DNA from: AC-43 sp963728855
GTDB taxonomy: Bacteria; Actinomycetota; Actinomycetes; Mycobacteriales; Micromonosporaceae
Length of the DNA: 64,000 bases
Reading direction: 5' to 3'
Assembly (NCBI GenBank): GCA_963728855.1
Contig: CAVSLN010000001.1
Coordinates: 620,001 to 684,000, forward strand
The position numbers and the translations under genes are program-made. Shown here piece by piece: positions 15,961 through 23,425 of this stretch. Under the pieces are notes generated by a model. The model was not told the DNA's origin. It did not search any database and was given only the letters and a program-made list of their open reading frames with translations. Within the stretch, counting starts at the first letter, position 1. Each line of letters begins with the position of its first letter.

Positions 15961-16269
15961 ACCGACCTGATGACCCGCCTGCTCAACACGCCGTACACCA
16001 ACCGGCAGGCCACCTACGACCTGCGGCGACTACGCCGCAAGAACCTTATCGAACGCCTCCCGCACACCAACCGGTACCAGCTGACCAAGCTCGGCCGCCG
16101 CGTCGCTGTCACCTTCACCAAGCCCACGGCCGCGTGCTTGCCCCCGCGCTGGCCTACTCGATCCCGGCCTACCCGCCGACATCGGCAAACGACATCCCCT
16201 GGCCACCGCCTGGCGCACCTCGAACGGGAACTCGACCGATTCATCGATACCGGGCTGGCCGCCGCCTGA
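15934..16269 (+). pseudogene. Winged-helix-like protein remnant
   Basis: The first part reads FDNRILTDLMTRLL, then TYDLRRLRRKNLIERLPHTN and RYQLTKLGRRVAVTFTK. This is the C-terminal winged-helix segment of an actinobacterial protein family whose intact members I remember as longer; I cannot name the family. After TFTK the frame turns low-complexity while another frame looks more coding-like, which implies a frameshift. The sequence from 16270 to 16504 shows no gene I can support. Confidence 0.45.
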
Positions 16270-16504
16270 ATCCAGACCTTGCCTCAACCGGGAACTTCGT
16301 TCCGGGCAAGCGAAGCTAGCGGAGCCGCCGGCCGGCGTGCTGTTCGCCGAGCCACGGCTGCCCGCCAAGCTGATGACGCGGGCTTGAGCTCAGCGGTGTC
16401 GGCGGTGCGCAGCGGCACGGGCTGCTGGCCCAGCTGATGATCACCCTGTTCTGGCGCTCCCGCATGGAGATTGCGCAGGCCGTCGCGGGGCGGCGGTAGG
16501 CCGG

Positions 16505-17140
16505 TCACAGCGCACCGCGGCGCAGCGCGTACGCCACGGCCTGCGTGCGGTTGCGCAGTTGATGACGGTTCAGCACACCGCGGACGATAGTCTTGACCGT
16601 ACGTTCGGAGTAGTTGAGCCTTACGGCGATCTCGCCGTTGTACAGCCCCTCGGACAGCAGCCGAAGCACGTCGACCTCCCGGGTGGTCAGGCCGACCAGG
16701 GTCCTGCCGTGCCGCGCGACCAGCTCGCGCCCGATCGAGCGCACCTGGCAGACGAGCGAGTGCACCACTGACTCGGGCAACAAGGCCCGACCGGCACCGA
16801 CCGCCACGATCGCGTCGACGACCCGGGCGAACCCGCTTTCCCGCCGTTCCAGCAGACTGACCAGACCGATGTCGATTGCCCGTAGCAGGCGACTTTCCTC
16901 GATGCCGTTGGCGACCAGCACGATGGGCAGCGCCCCGGTCGGGTCCGCCCGCCGGCTCGCGTACTCCATCCGGGCCAGGACGACTTCGGTGACGTCGTCG
17001 GCGAGCACGAGCAGGACATCGGGCGGGTGCGGCTGGTCGGCGTCGACCAACCGCAGCAGTGGGTGCGCCGAGAGCAGCGCTACCGCGCCCTCCCTGGTGA
17101 CCGAGTCGGTGGCCAGTAGGGTGACGGCTACGCCGGTCAT
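16505..17140 (-). CDS. LuxR/NarL-family transcriptional regulator with degenerate receiver
   Basis: 211 residues from the ATG at 17140, chosen because GGGAGG lies 5 bp upstream. The N-terminal 130 residues have a receiver-like fold without a clean phosphorylation pocket. The C-terminal HTH is clear: LTTREVDVLRLLSEGLYNGEIAVRLNYSERTVKTIVRGVLNRHQLRNRT. A truncated near-copy of this C-terminus lies at 19221-19385 on the same strand, on the far side of the MFS gene. No cognate kinase is seen. It may control the MFS exporter, which starts about 800 bp away divergently. Confidence 0.85.
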   Translation of the reverse strand: MTGVAVTLLATDSVTREGAVALLSAHPLLRLVDADQPHPPDVLLVLADDVTEVVLARMEYASRRADPTGALPIVLVANGIEESRLLRAIDIGLVSLLERRESGFARVVDAIVAVGAGRALLPESVVHSLVCQVRSIGRELVARHGRTLVGLTTREVDVLRLLSEGLYNGEIAVRLNYSERTVKTIVRGVLNRHQLRNRTQAVAYALRRGAL

Positions 17141-17463
17141 CTGCCTCCCGTCGGTAAACACAGGACACTCACGAGTGTGTCCCGTGGCGCGCGCCGAATC
17201 ATTACTTTGACGGCATCCGGAATCCGGTTGCCGGGTGCCGTCAGAGCGGAGCGAGGCGGGATCAGCGTCGGTTGTCGGTCCGTCAGCCAATGACACCATT
17301 CCTTCCCGTGTCGTGACTGTGCCCAGAATGGCCCCAGCCCGGCGACGAGACATCACTGACCTCAGTGAGACCGTCGGAAGATCGCCGTCCGCCAGATCCC
17401 CGGTGAGCCGACGGTGCGGCGACCTGCTTGGCCAACCCGACCGCGCCAGGGCGGGGTGCAGCC

Positions 17464-17499
17464 GGTGCTTGTAATGAGGAAGTCCTCATTACAAGCACC
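17464..17499. repeat. Perfect 17-bp inverted repeat with 2-bp centre
   Basis: GGTGCTTGTAATGAGGA-AG-TCCTCATTACAAGCACC. It is unusually AT-rich for this genome and fully symmetrical. It sits at the left end of an ATPase-like coding remnant, so it may be a fused pair of element ends or a recombination scar. A regulatory hairpin is the alternative. Confidence 0.85.
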
Positions 17500-17583
17500 A
17501 CCTCAACCTCGCCGGCCGCTCCGACACCCTGTTCAGCGACGACGCGATCGAACTCATCCACACCACCAGCCGCATCGTGAGTG
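17487..17583 (+). pseudogene. Possible remnant of a transposition-associated ExeA-like AAA ATPase
   Basis: The segment reads HYKHHLNLAGRSDTLFSDDA then IELIHTTSRIVSV. This resembles the C-terminal lid region of ExeA/TniB-type ATPases (Y..HHL.LAGR.D.LFSDDA..LIH..SRG). Only about 33 residues are left and the conserved NNLA helix that should follow is absent. Identification is tentative. Confidence 0.4.
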
Positions 17584-17934
17584 TCCGGGGACACGCGGCT
17601 CACCGAGCGGGTCGGTCGACGGGTCCTGGGCACTGCGGCCTACCGGACCGGGGCGGCAGGCGGACAGCCGGGCGGGTCTGGCGTACCACTGGGCGCAGTA
17701 GATAGGTGCATGTAGAAACAAGATGAAAACCATGGTTGGCTGCCTCTGCCCATGACGCAGCGATCGATCGGCGAGAGGAGGTCCGCCATCATGGCCGGAA
17801 CCGACTGGTGAGCATGCCGTTGGGGGTGCGCCCCGGTCGGATTCGCCCTGCGCACCCCAACGGTCTGGTGCTTGAGACCACGTGGTCCCGCCACTGTGGC
17901 GGATGTCCGGTCGCTGGGAGGAGTTCGGTCGCTG

Positions 17935-19191
17935 ATGGCGGCAACCGCTCAGTCCGGTCGGGCCACGTACCGCGAGCTGTTCGGCCTCGGTGAGTTCCGG
18001 GCGCTGTGGCTGGCCGAGCTTCTGTCCGTCATGGGGGACCAACTCGCTCGCGTCGCGCTGACCGTGCTGGTGTTCGACCGTACCCACTCCACGGCGCTGA
18101 CCGGCCTCACGTATGCCTTGACCTTCCTGCCCGCCGTCGTTGGCGCGCTTACCCTCTCTGGTCTCGCCGACCACAGGCCGCGCCGTTCTGTGCTGATCAC
18201 CATCAATGTGCTGTGTGCGCTGGTCGTCGCCGCGATGGCCCTACCCGGGTCGCCGTTGGTCGAGCTGGCCGTACTCGTGGCGGTCATGGCGTTTCTCGGC
18301 GGCCCGTACAAGGCGGCGCATCTCGCGCTCCTCCGTGACGTACTAACGGCCGAGCGGTATCCAGTCGGTACGGCCATCCGCCAGGTCACCGCTCAGGCCG
18401 CGCAGCTCGTCGGGTTCAGCGTCGGCGGTATCCTTTGCGCGGTAACGAGCCCCGACACATGCCTCGGCATCGACGCGGGCACCTTCGCTGCCGCGGCCCT
18501 TCTGATGGGACGTTTCGTGGCCCCCCGTCCCGCCCCGAGTCCGGGCCGCGACACTCGCGCCAGCGTCGCCGGGGCTCGCCTCGTATGGGCGGATCCGCGG
18601 CGGCGCGCCATCCTCCTGATGACCGTACTCGGACTGTTCTACATCGCGCCGGATGGCGTCGCCGCGCCCTACGTCGCCGAGCACGGCCACGGGCCTGCGA
18701 CTGTGGGACTCGTACTGGCCGCCGGCGGGATCGGCGCGGTCGTCGGCGTACCGCTGTTCTCGCGGTTCGTACCCGCACGACAGCGGCCGACAGCCCTCGC
18801 GATCGCCTGTCTGGTGACCGGACTTCCGCTGATACTGGTGCTCGCGCCCGGTGGGATCTACGTGGCGATGGTGCTGTTCGCCGCGACCGGCGCGATCTGG
18901 ACCGTACAGGTCGTGATGTCGGTGGTGTTCCTGGCTGAACTGCTGCCGAACAGCCACCGCGCGCGAGGCATGGGAATGGCCGGGTCGATGAACACCACGG
19001 CCCAGGGTGTGGGCACCGCGCTGGTCGGGCTCGTCGGCCAGGCGACGAGCCCAACCCTGGCGATCGCTTTCGCGGGCGCTGCATCGGTTATCGTAGCGGC
19101 CTGGCCCGCCGCGCTGTGGGTGCGATCAATTGGTACGACGAGCGGGCCCGCCGGGTCCGTCCCGAGTACCGGCTCGGCGCCGCACACCTGA
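17935..19191 (+). CDS. MFS transporter (macrolide-efflux-like)
   Basis: 418 residues from the ATG at 17935, which has GGGAGGAG 11 bp upstream. Twelve hydrophobic segments are expected; FRALWLAELLSVMGDQLARVALTVLVF at the start is the N-terminal pattern of MefA/MFS_3 efflux proteins, and GLADHRPRR is the loop 2-3 motif. Substrates are unknown. It lies 3.6 kb from the azole-peptide cluster and could export its product, but a LuxR gene and scars intervene. It is flanked by a LuxR gene and a truncated copy of that gene's 3' end, as if it arrived between duplicated sequences. Confidence 0.88.
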   Translation: MAATAQSGRATYRELFGLGEFRALWLAELLSVMGDQLARVALTVLVFDRTHSTALTGLTYALTFLPAVVGALTLSGLADHRPRRSVLITINVLCALVVAAMALPGSPLVELAVLVAVMAFLGGPYKAAHLALLRDVLTAERYPVGTAIRQVTAQAAQLVGFSVGGILCAVTSPDTCLGIDAGTFAAAALLMGRFVAPRPAPSPGRDTRASVAGARLVWADPRRRAILLMTVLGLFYIAPDGVAAPYVAEHGHGPATVGLVLAAGGIGAVVGVPLFSRFVPARQRPTALAIACLVTGLPLILVLAPGGIYVAMVLFAATGAIWTVQVVMSVVFLAELLPNSHRARGMGMAGSMNTTAQGVGTALVGLVGQATSPTLAIAFAGAASVIVAAWPAALWVRSIGTTSGPAGSVPSTGSAPHT

Positions 19192-19220
19192 CGCCGCTGT
19201 CGCGGCTGGTTGTGGGTGGG

Positions 19221-19385
19221 TTACAACGCCCCCCGGCGCAATGCGAACGCGACGGCGTGGGTGCGGTTGCGTGGCTGGTGACGGTCCAGCACGCCACGGA
19301 TGACGTTCTTGACGGTGCGTTCGGAGTAGTTGAGCGTCAGCGCGACCTCGGCGTGGTCGAGCCCTTTGACCGCAGCCGCGGCACA
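19221..19385 (-). pseudogene. Truncated second copy of a LuxR regulator C-terminus
   Basis: The frame reads GLDHAEVALTLNYSERTVKN then VIRGVLDRHQPRNRTHAVAF and ends ALRRGAL. It matches, nearly residue for residue, the last 50 residues of the regulator at 16505-17140 (ending ALRRGAL too). No receiver part or start precedes it. The remaining bases to 19576 show no gene. Confidence 0.8.
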
Positions 19386-19576
19386 CCATCGGCATACGAC
19401 GAAGCAGAGTGTGTCTAGGCGTGTGTGCCGCCCTTCCAGACGTGGGATCCGCGGCGACACCGTGTGGCCGCGGCGCTGCTGCAAGTCCGACCGCGACACC
19501 CGCCTGGCAACGCTGTGGTCGGGCAATGGCCGTTCACTCCACCGGGTCGGGTAGCCTCGCCCTGGATTCGAGTACG

Positions 19577-22348
19577 TCAGCTGTCGATCGCCTCCGACGC
19601 GGGCAGATCGTCCTCCGTCAGGATGCTGAGTTGCTCCTTCGACATGGTGGCGGTCGATCCGGAGAAGAGGTCGGCGATCCGTCGGGCCTGCCGCTCGGTC
19701 ATTTCCTGAAACACCTGGCGAGCGAAGCGTCCGTTACCGAAGCCCTCACCGCGGCTGGCGTTGGCGAAGAAGACGGTGAGCGCGGCGCGCGTCCGCGGCA
19801 GCAACTCATACTGGTGCGCCCTGGTGTGGTGGGCGACGATGTCGACAAGTTCATCGGCGGTGTAGTCGTCGAAGTTGAGGGTGCGGGCGAACCGGGAGGC
19901 CAGCCCCGGGTTGACGCTGACGAACCGCTCCATCTCGTCCGGGTACCCGGCGACGATCACCACCACTTCGTCCCGATGGTCTTCCATGAGCTTGACGAGG
20001 GTCGAGATCGCTTCCTGACCGAAGTCGTTGCCGCGCCCGTCGGGTACCAGCGCGTATGCCTCGTCGATGAACAGTACGCCGCCGAGTGCTCGGCGGAAGG
20101 CGGCCTGGGTCTTGGGCGCGGTGTGCCCGACGTACTCACCCACCAGCGTCGCGCGGTCCACCTCGACGAGGTGTCCGGTGGCCAGTATGCCGAGGGCGGC
20201 GAGGATCTGGCCGTAGAGGCGGGCCACGGTGGTCTTTCCGGTGCCCGGGTTTCCGGCGAACACCAGGTGGCGCGACAACGGTGGGGGCAGCAGTCCGGCC
20301 TCCTGCCGGTGCTTGACCATCTGCATGAGCTTGACCAGGTTCCCCACGTCCTGCTTGGCGCGCCGCAGGCCGACCAGGTGGTCGAGCTCGGCGAGCAGGT
20401 CCGCCAGATGTGGCCGCCGATCGCTGTTGTTCTCCGCGCCCGGCACCGGGACCGCGTCGACCACCAGCCCGCCGACCACCATGGAGGTCCCGCCCGGTTC
20501 GGAGGGCCGGTCCGTCGGCATCGCCGAGATCCTCACCCTGGCAACCTCACAGCGGTCGAAGACCGGTGCGGCATCGTCGGCGAGCTCGACGTCCTGGTCG
20601 ACGTCGTGCACCCGGCACCTGCGCAGCACCGGCGCGGCGCCGGCGCCCAGGTAGATCGCCGGGTACTCGGTCGCCGAGATCTCACATTCGTCGAGGCGGG
20701 CGGTGGTATTCGGCGCCAGGTAGACCCCGTTTCGCTGGCAACGGTTCACGACGGTCGAGCGGATCAGCGGTGCGGCCGCGGTCCACGCGACCAGGCCGCT
20801 GCCACCGGCGCCGCTGATCTCACATCCGTCGATGCTTGCTCGGCTGTCGTGGTCGAGAAACACTCCAGCGGCTCCGCTGTCGCGAAACGCGCAGTCGCGT
20901 ACGGTGGCGTAGGTACCCGGTCCGGCCTCCAGACCCGACTGCGCGGCCCGGATGACCACGCACTCCTCGATGAGCGGGTGGTGGGGAGTCTCCTCGATCC
21001 GGATACCGACCGCCGCGTCGGTGATTGTCGTCTTGCGTACGGTGGCGTCGCTGCTGCCCTCGATGTGCAGGCCGGTCATCCGGGTGGACTCGATGACCCC
21101 GCCGGTGAGCCGGAGTACCGCCCGCCCGGTGGTACGTACGCCGTGCTCGGGCGTGCCGGTGATCCGGCACTCGGTCACGTCTACCGTGGCGAGGCCCGCG
21201 ATGTGGATGGCGGAGAAGGCGGACTCGCGGACGGTGCAGCCGGCCAGCCGGACCGTAGCCTCGTCGGTGATGAACAACCCGTTGGCTCCGGCCTGAGTGA
21301 CACTGCAGTCTACCGCCGAAAGGTGGGCCGACTCCTGAACGACAAGGCCGGTGCTCGTGCTGCCCTGTACCGCACAGCCGGTGAGCTTCAGCCGGCTGCT
21401 GCCGGTGCTGAGGGCGCCCGCCTTGCCGGGCTGGTGTACCTGGCACCCGCGCGCCACGACATCCGCGTCGCCAGCGGTGAACAGCCCGTTTCCGCCGGTA
21501 CGGGTGATGGTGCAGTCGACCAGCTCGACTCCGCCGGACGCCGACCGGTCTTCCGTCGGCTTGGACGAGTCGGCGCCGGACATGTCAGCGGTACGGCGCG
21601 TAGAGCCCTCGACGCGCACGCCGTCGCCGGTCACGTCCCGCAGCCGGCTGTCGTGCAGGACGAGGGCGGCCGTGCCCTCGACGTGCACGCCGGCGCCGCC
21701 CAGCTCAGCGAGCTCACTGCCGGCGACCGACGCCGACGCGCTGTCGCGCAGGTGTATGCCCGCCACGCTGATGCGGCAGAGGGTGAGTCCGGTCAGCTGG
21801 GCGCGGCTGGACTGCGCCAAGGCGATGCCCGTTCCCGTGACGTCCTCGATCGCGCAGTCAGCCAGGTGGACCCGGGCGTCGCCGGTGGCTTCGACCGCCG
21901 GTCCGGTGCAGTGGTGGATTCGGCAGCGCCCGATGTGAGCCTTGGCCCATCCGCCGACCGCCAACCGGGCGGCGGAGATGTCGCAGTCGTGCAGCCCAAG
22001 CGCACCGCCGGAGACGGCGACCGCTACCGGGTGGTCAGCCGTGCCGCGGATCGTCAGCCGCTGAACGTCGGCGGTGCCGCCGCGCACCAGCAGGGAAGGT
22101 CCATCGGAGCAGACCAGCTCGACCGGGCCGCCCCCCGCGATGTCGGCCAGGATCGTCACATCCCGGTCGAGCACCAGACTCTCGGTGTACACGCCCGCCG
22201 TGACCACCACGACCGCACCGTCGGCGGCCGCGCGGAGCGCCGAACCGATCGTGCGGTGGCTGCCCCAGCGTCGGGCCGCGACCCACAACGGTGGGCCGGC
22301 CGACCTGGCCGGTGCGGCGACGAAGGTGTCCGCGTTCGCCCCGCTCAT
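19577..22348 (-). CDS. Beta-helix repeat / CbbX-EccA-type AAA+ ATPase fusion, T7SS-associated
   Basis: 923 residues. Residues about 20-610 are a right-handed parallel beta-helix of roughly two dozen 22-24-residue coils (pattern xVxLxxCxIxxxxxxGIxxxxxAxxxxxx). Residues about 650-923 are an AAA+ domain of the CbbX/CfxQ/EccA class: GNPGTGKT (Walker A, about 698-705), GGVLFIDEAYAL (Walker B, about 760) and the VVVIVAGYPDEM sensor region. EccA proteins are cytosolic ATPases of ESX systems, but normally carry a TPR-like N-terminus rather than a beta-helix. RBS GGGAG precedes the ATG. It lies divergent to mycP/eccC with the LuxR gene between, so it is likely part of this T7SS as a chaperone or substrate-handling ATPase; the beta-helix could be a binding surface. 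Confidence 0.87.
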   Translation of the reverse strand: MSGANADTFVAAPARSAGPPLWVAARRWGSHRTIGSALRAAADGAVVVVTAGVYTESLVLDRDVTILADIAGGGPVELVCSDGPSLLVRGGTADVQRLTIRGTADHPVAVAVSGGALGLHDCDISAARLAVGGWAKAHIGRCRIHHCTGPAVEATGDARVHLADCAIEDVTGTGIALAQSSRAQLTGLTLCRISVAGIHLRDSASASVAGSELAELGGAGVHVEGTAALVLHDSRLRDVTGDGVRVEGSTRRTADMSGADSSKPTEDRSASGGVELVDCTITRTGGNGLFTAGDADVVARGCQVHQPGKAGALSTGSSRLKLTGCAVQGSTSTGLVVQESAHLSAVDCSVTQAGANGLFITDEATVRLAGCTVRESAFSAIHIAGLATVDVTECRITGTPEHGVRTTGRAVLRLTGGVIESTRMTGLHIEGSSDATVRKTTITDAAVGIRIEETPHHPLIEECVVIRAAQSGLEAGPGTYATVRDCAFRDSGAAGVFLDHDSRASIDGCEISGAGGSGLVAWTAAAPLIRSTVVNRCQRNGVYLAPNTTARLDECEISATEYPAIYLGAGAAPVLRRCRVHDVDQDVELADDAAPVFDRCEVARVRISAMPTDRPSEPGGTSMVVGGLVVDAVPVPGAENNSDRRPHLADLLAELDHLVGLRRAKQDVGNLVKLMQMVKHRQEAGLLPPPLSRHLVFAGNPGTGKTTVARLYGQILAALGILATGHLVEVDRATLVGEYVGHTAPKTQAAFRRALGGVLFIDEAYALVPDGRGNDFGQEAISTLVKLMEDHRDEVVVIVAGYPDEMERFVSVNPGLASRFARTLNFDDYTADELVDIVAHHTRAHQYELLPRTRAALTVFFANASRGEGFGNGRFARQVFQEMTERQARRIADLFSGSTATMSKEQLSILTEDDLPASEAIDS

Positions 22349-22426
22349 CGGCTAGCTCCCGGCCAGGCGCACGGGCGCGACGTCGCGGTGGTCGGCCTGC
22401 CCTCGAGCCAACGGATCTGGTGCATG

Positions 22427-23155
22427 TCACGCCGCGGTGTCGCTGTGGATCTGGCCGAGGTGGCCCAGCTCGATCGCGATGCGGGTCAGCTCGGCCTTGT
22501 TGCTCACCCTCAGCTTGCCCCGGATGCGTTTGGCATAGGTGTTGACGGTCGCCGACGAGACCCCCATCCTGGTCGCGATCTGTGCATGGGTGAAGCCACG
22601 CGCGATCCATTGCAGGGTTTCCACCTCGCGCGGGGCCAGGCCGTGCGGATCCGCCCGCGGCGGGCGGCTCAGCTCCCGATGGAACTGGTCGACCAGCCGC
22701 TCGCACATGTAGAAGCCCCCGGCCGCGACCACGCTGAGCGCCCGCGCCACCGACTGATGGTTCGACTGCCGGGTGAGGCAGCCGCGGACGCCGGCCCGCA
22801 CCGCCGCCAGGAGGCTGGGCGGACGGTCCCACGTCGAGATCACCACGGGGCGGCTGATCCCCGCGAGACGGCTGATGGCCTTGAGTGCCAAGCCGTCCTC
22901 GCGCGCGGGCAAATGCACGACCACCACGCCGTAGTCAGCGTCGAGCTCGTCGACCGAGGCCACTGACGCGGTGACCGCGAGGTGCGGAATCGCGGCGGCC
23001 AGCTGCTCCAGAGCGCCGCGCGTGATCGGCTCGTCGTCGACGATCGCCACCTCAACCGCGCGGTCGAGCCGAAGCGCGGTCGCCACCGCGGCGAAGCAGG
23101 CGTCCGGCGTGACCGGGGGCGTGGGTGCTCTCGGGAGCAGATCCGGCATGGTCAC
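22427..23155 (-). CDS. NarL-type regulator of the T7SS locus with altered receiver
   Basis: 242 residues (GTG at 23155; ATG at 23149 equally possible). Receiver-like domain AIVDDEPITRGALEQL with the acidic pair kept, but the phospho-acceptor region reads VVVVHLPAREDG, with His where Asp is expected. The C-terminal LuxR HTH is LAPREVETLQWIARGFTHAQ then IATRMGVSSATVNTYAKRIR. It lies 270 bp from, and divergent to, the mycosin gene and just upstream of the AAA+ gene. The 23156-23425 gap therefore probably contains the promoters of both arms, and this protein is a good candidate to control them. Confidence 0.85.
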   Translation of the reverse strand: MTMPDLLPRAPTPPVTPDACFAAVATALRLDRAVEVAIVDDEPITRGALEQLAAAIPHLAVTASVASVDELDADYGVVVVHLPAREDGLALKAISRLAGISRPVVISTWDRPPSLLAAVRAGVRGCLTRQSNHQSVARALSVVAAGGFYMCERLVDQFHRELSRPPRADPHGLAPREVETLQWIARGFTHAQIATRMGVSSATVNTYAKRIRGKLRVSNKAELTRIAIELGHLGQIHSDTAA

Positions 23156-23425
23156 CGCCCGTCCCGGTGTACCCGAAGCGCAGGAGACCGCCGCGCGGCA
23201 GCGGCCGGCGTCAGGTCGGCCCGGCCATCGGTGACCAGCTCCTTCGCGTCAGGGCACGCCACTGTCGATCCCACGCTGCACTCCTCGACGCTCGTGTGCG
23301 GTGTCAGCAGGGTTCACGGCGGCGGCGGGGCATTCATTCAAAACTGGATATGAATGATGCGCCTCCCGCAGTCGTATACGAGTCCGGACGTGGGTTAGCC
23401 ACAACGGCTATGGGGAGGTCTGCTC

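Larger units (their letters stand above)
17141..17934. other. Gene-poor divergent region with inverted repeat and mobile-element scar
   Basis: Between the divergent LuxR and MFS genes there is no intact gene I can support. It holds a perfect 17-bp inverted repeat (17464-17499), a remnant coding segment directly after it, and the MFS upstream region. Base composition is less biased by codon position than in neighbouring genes. Confidence 0.6.

Noticed and set aside
16270..16504. Possible transposase remnant
   Set aside because: Short suggestive words in different frames only; nothing alignable with confidence.
19409..22966. Plus-strand open frame of 1185 codons
   Set aside because: Antisense of the beta-helix/AAA+ gene; the minus strand has Walker A, Walker B and regular coils with proper RBS.
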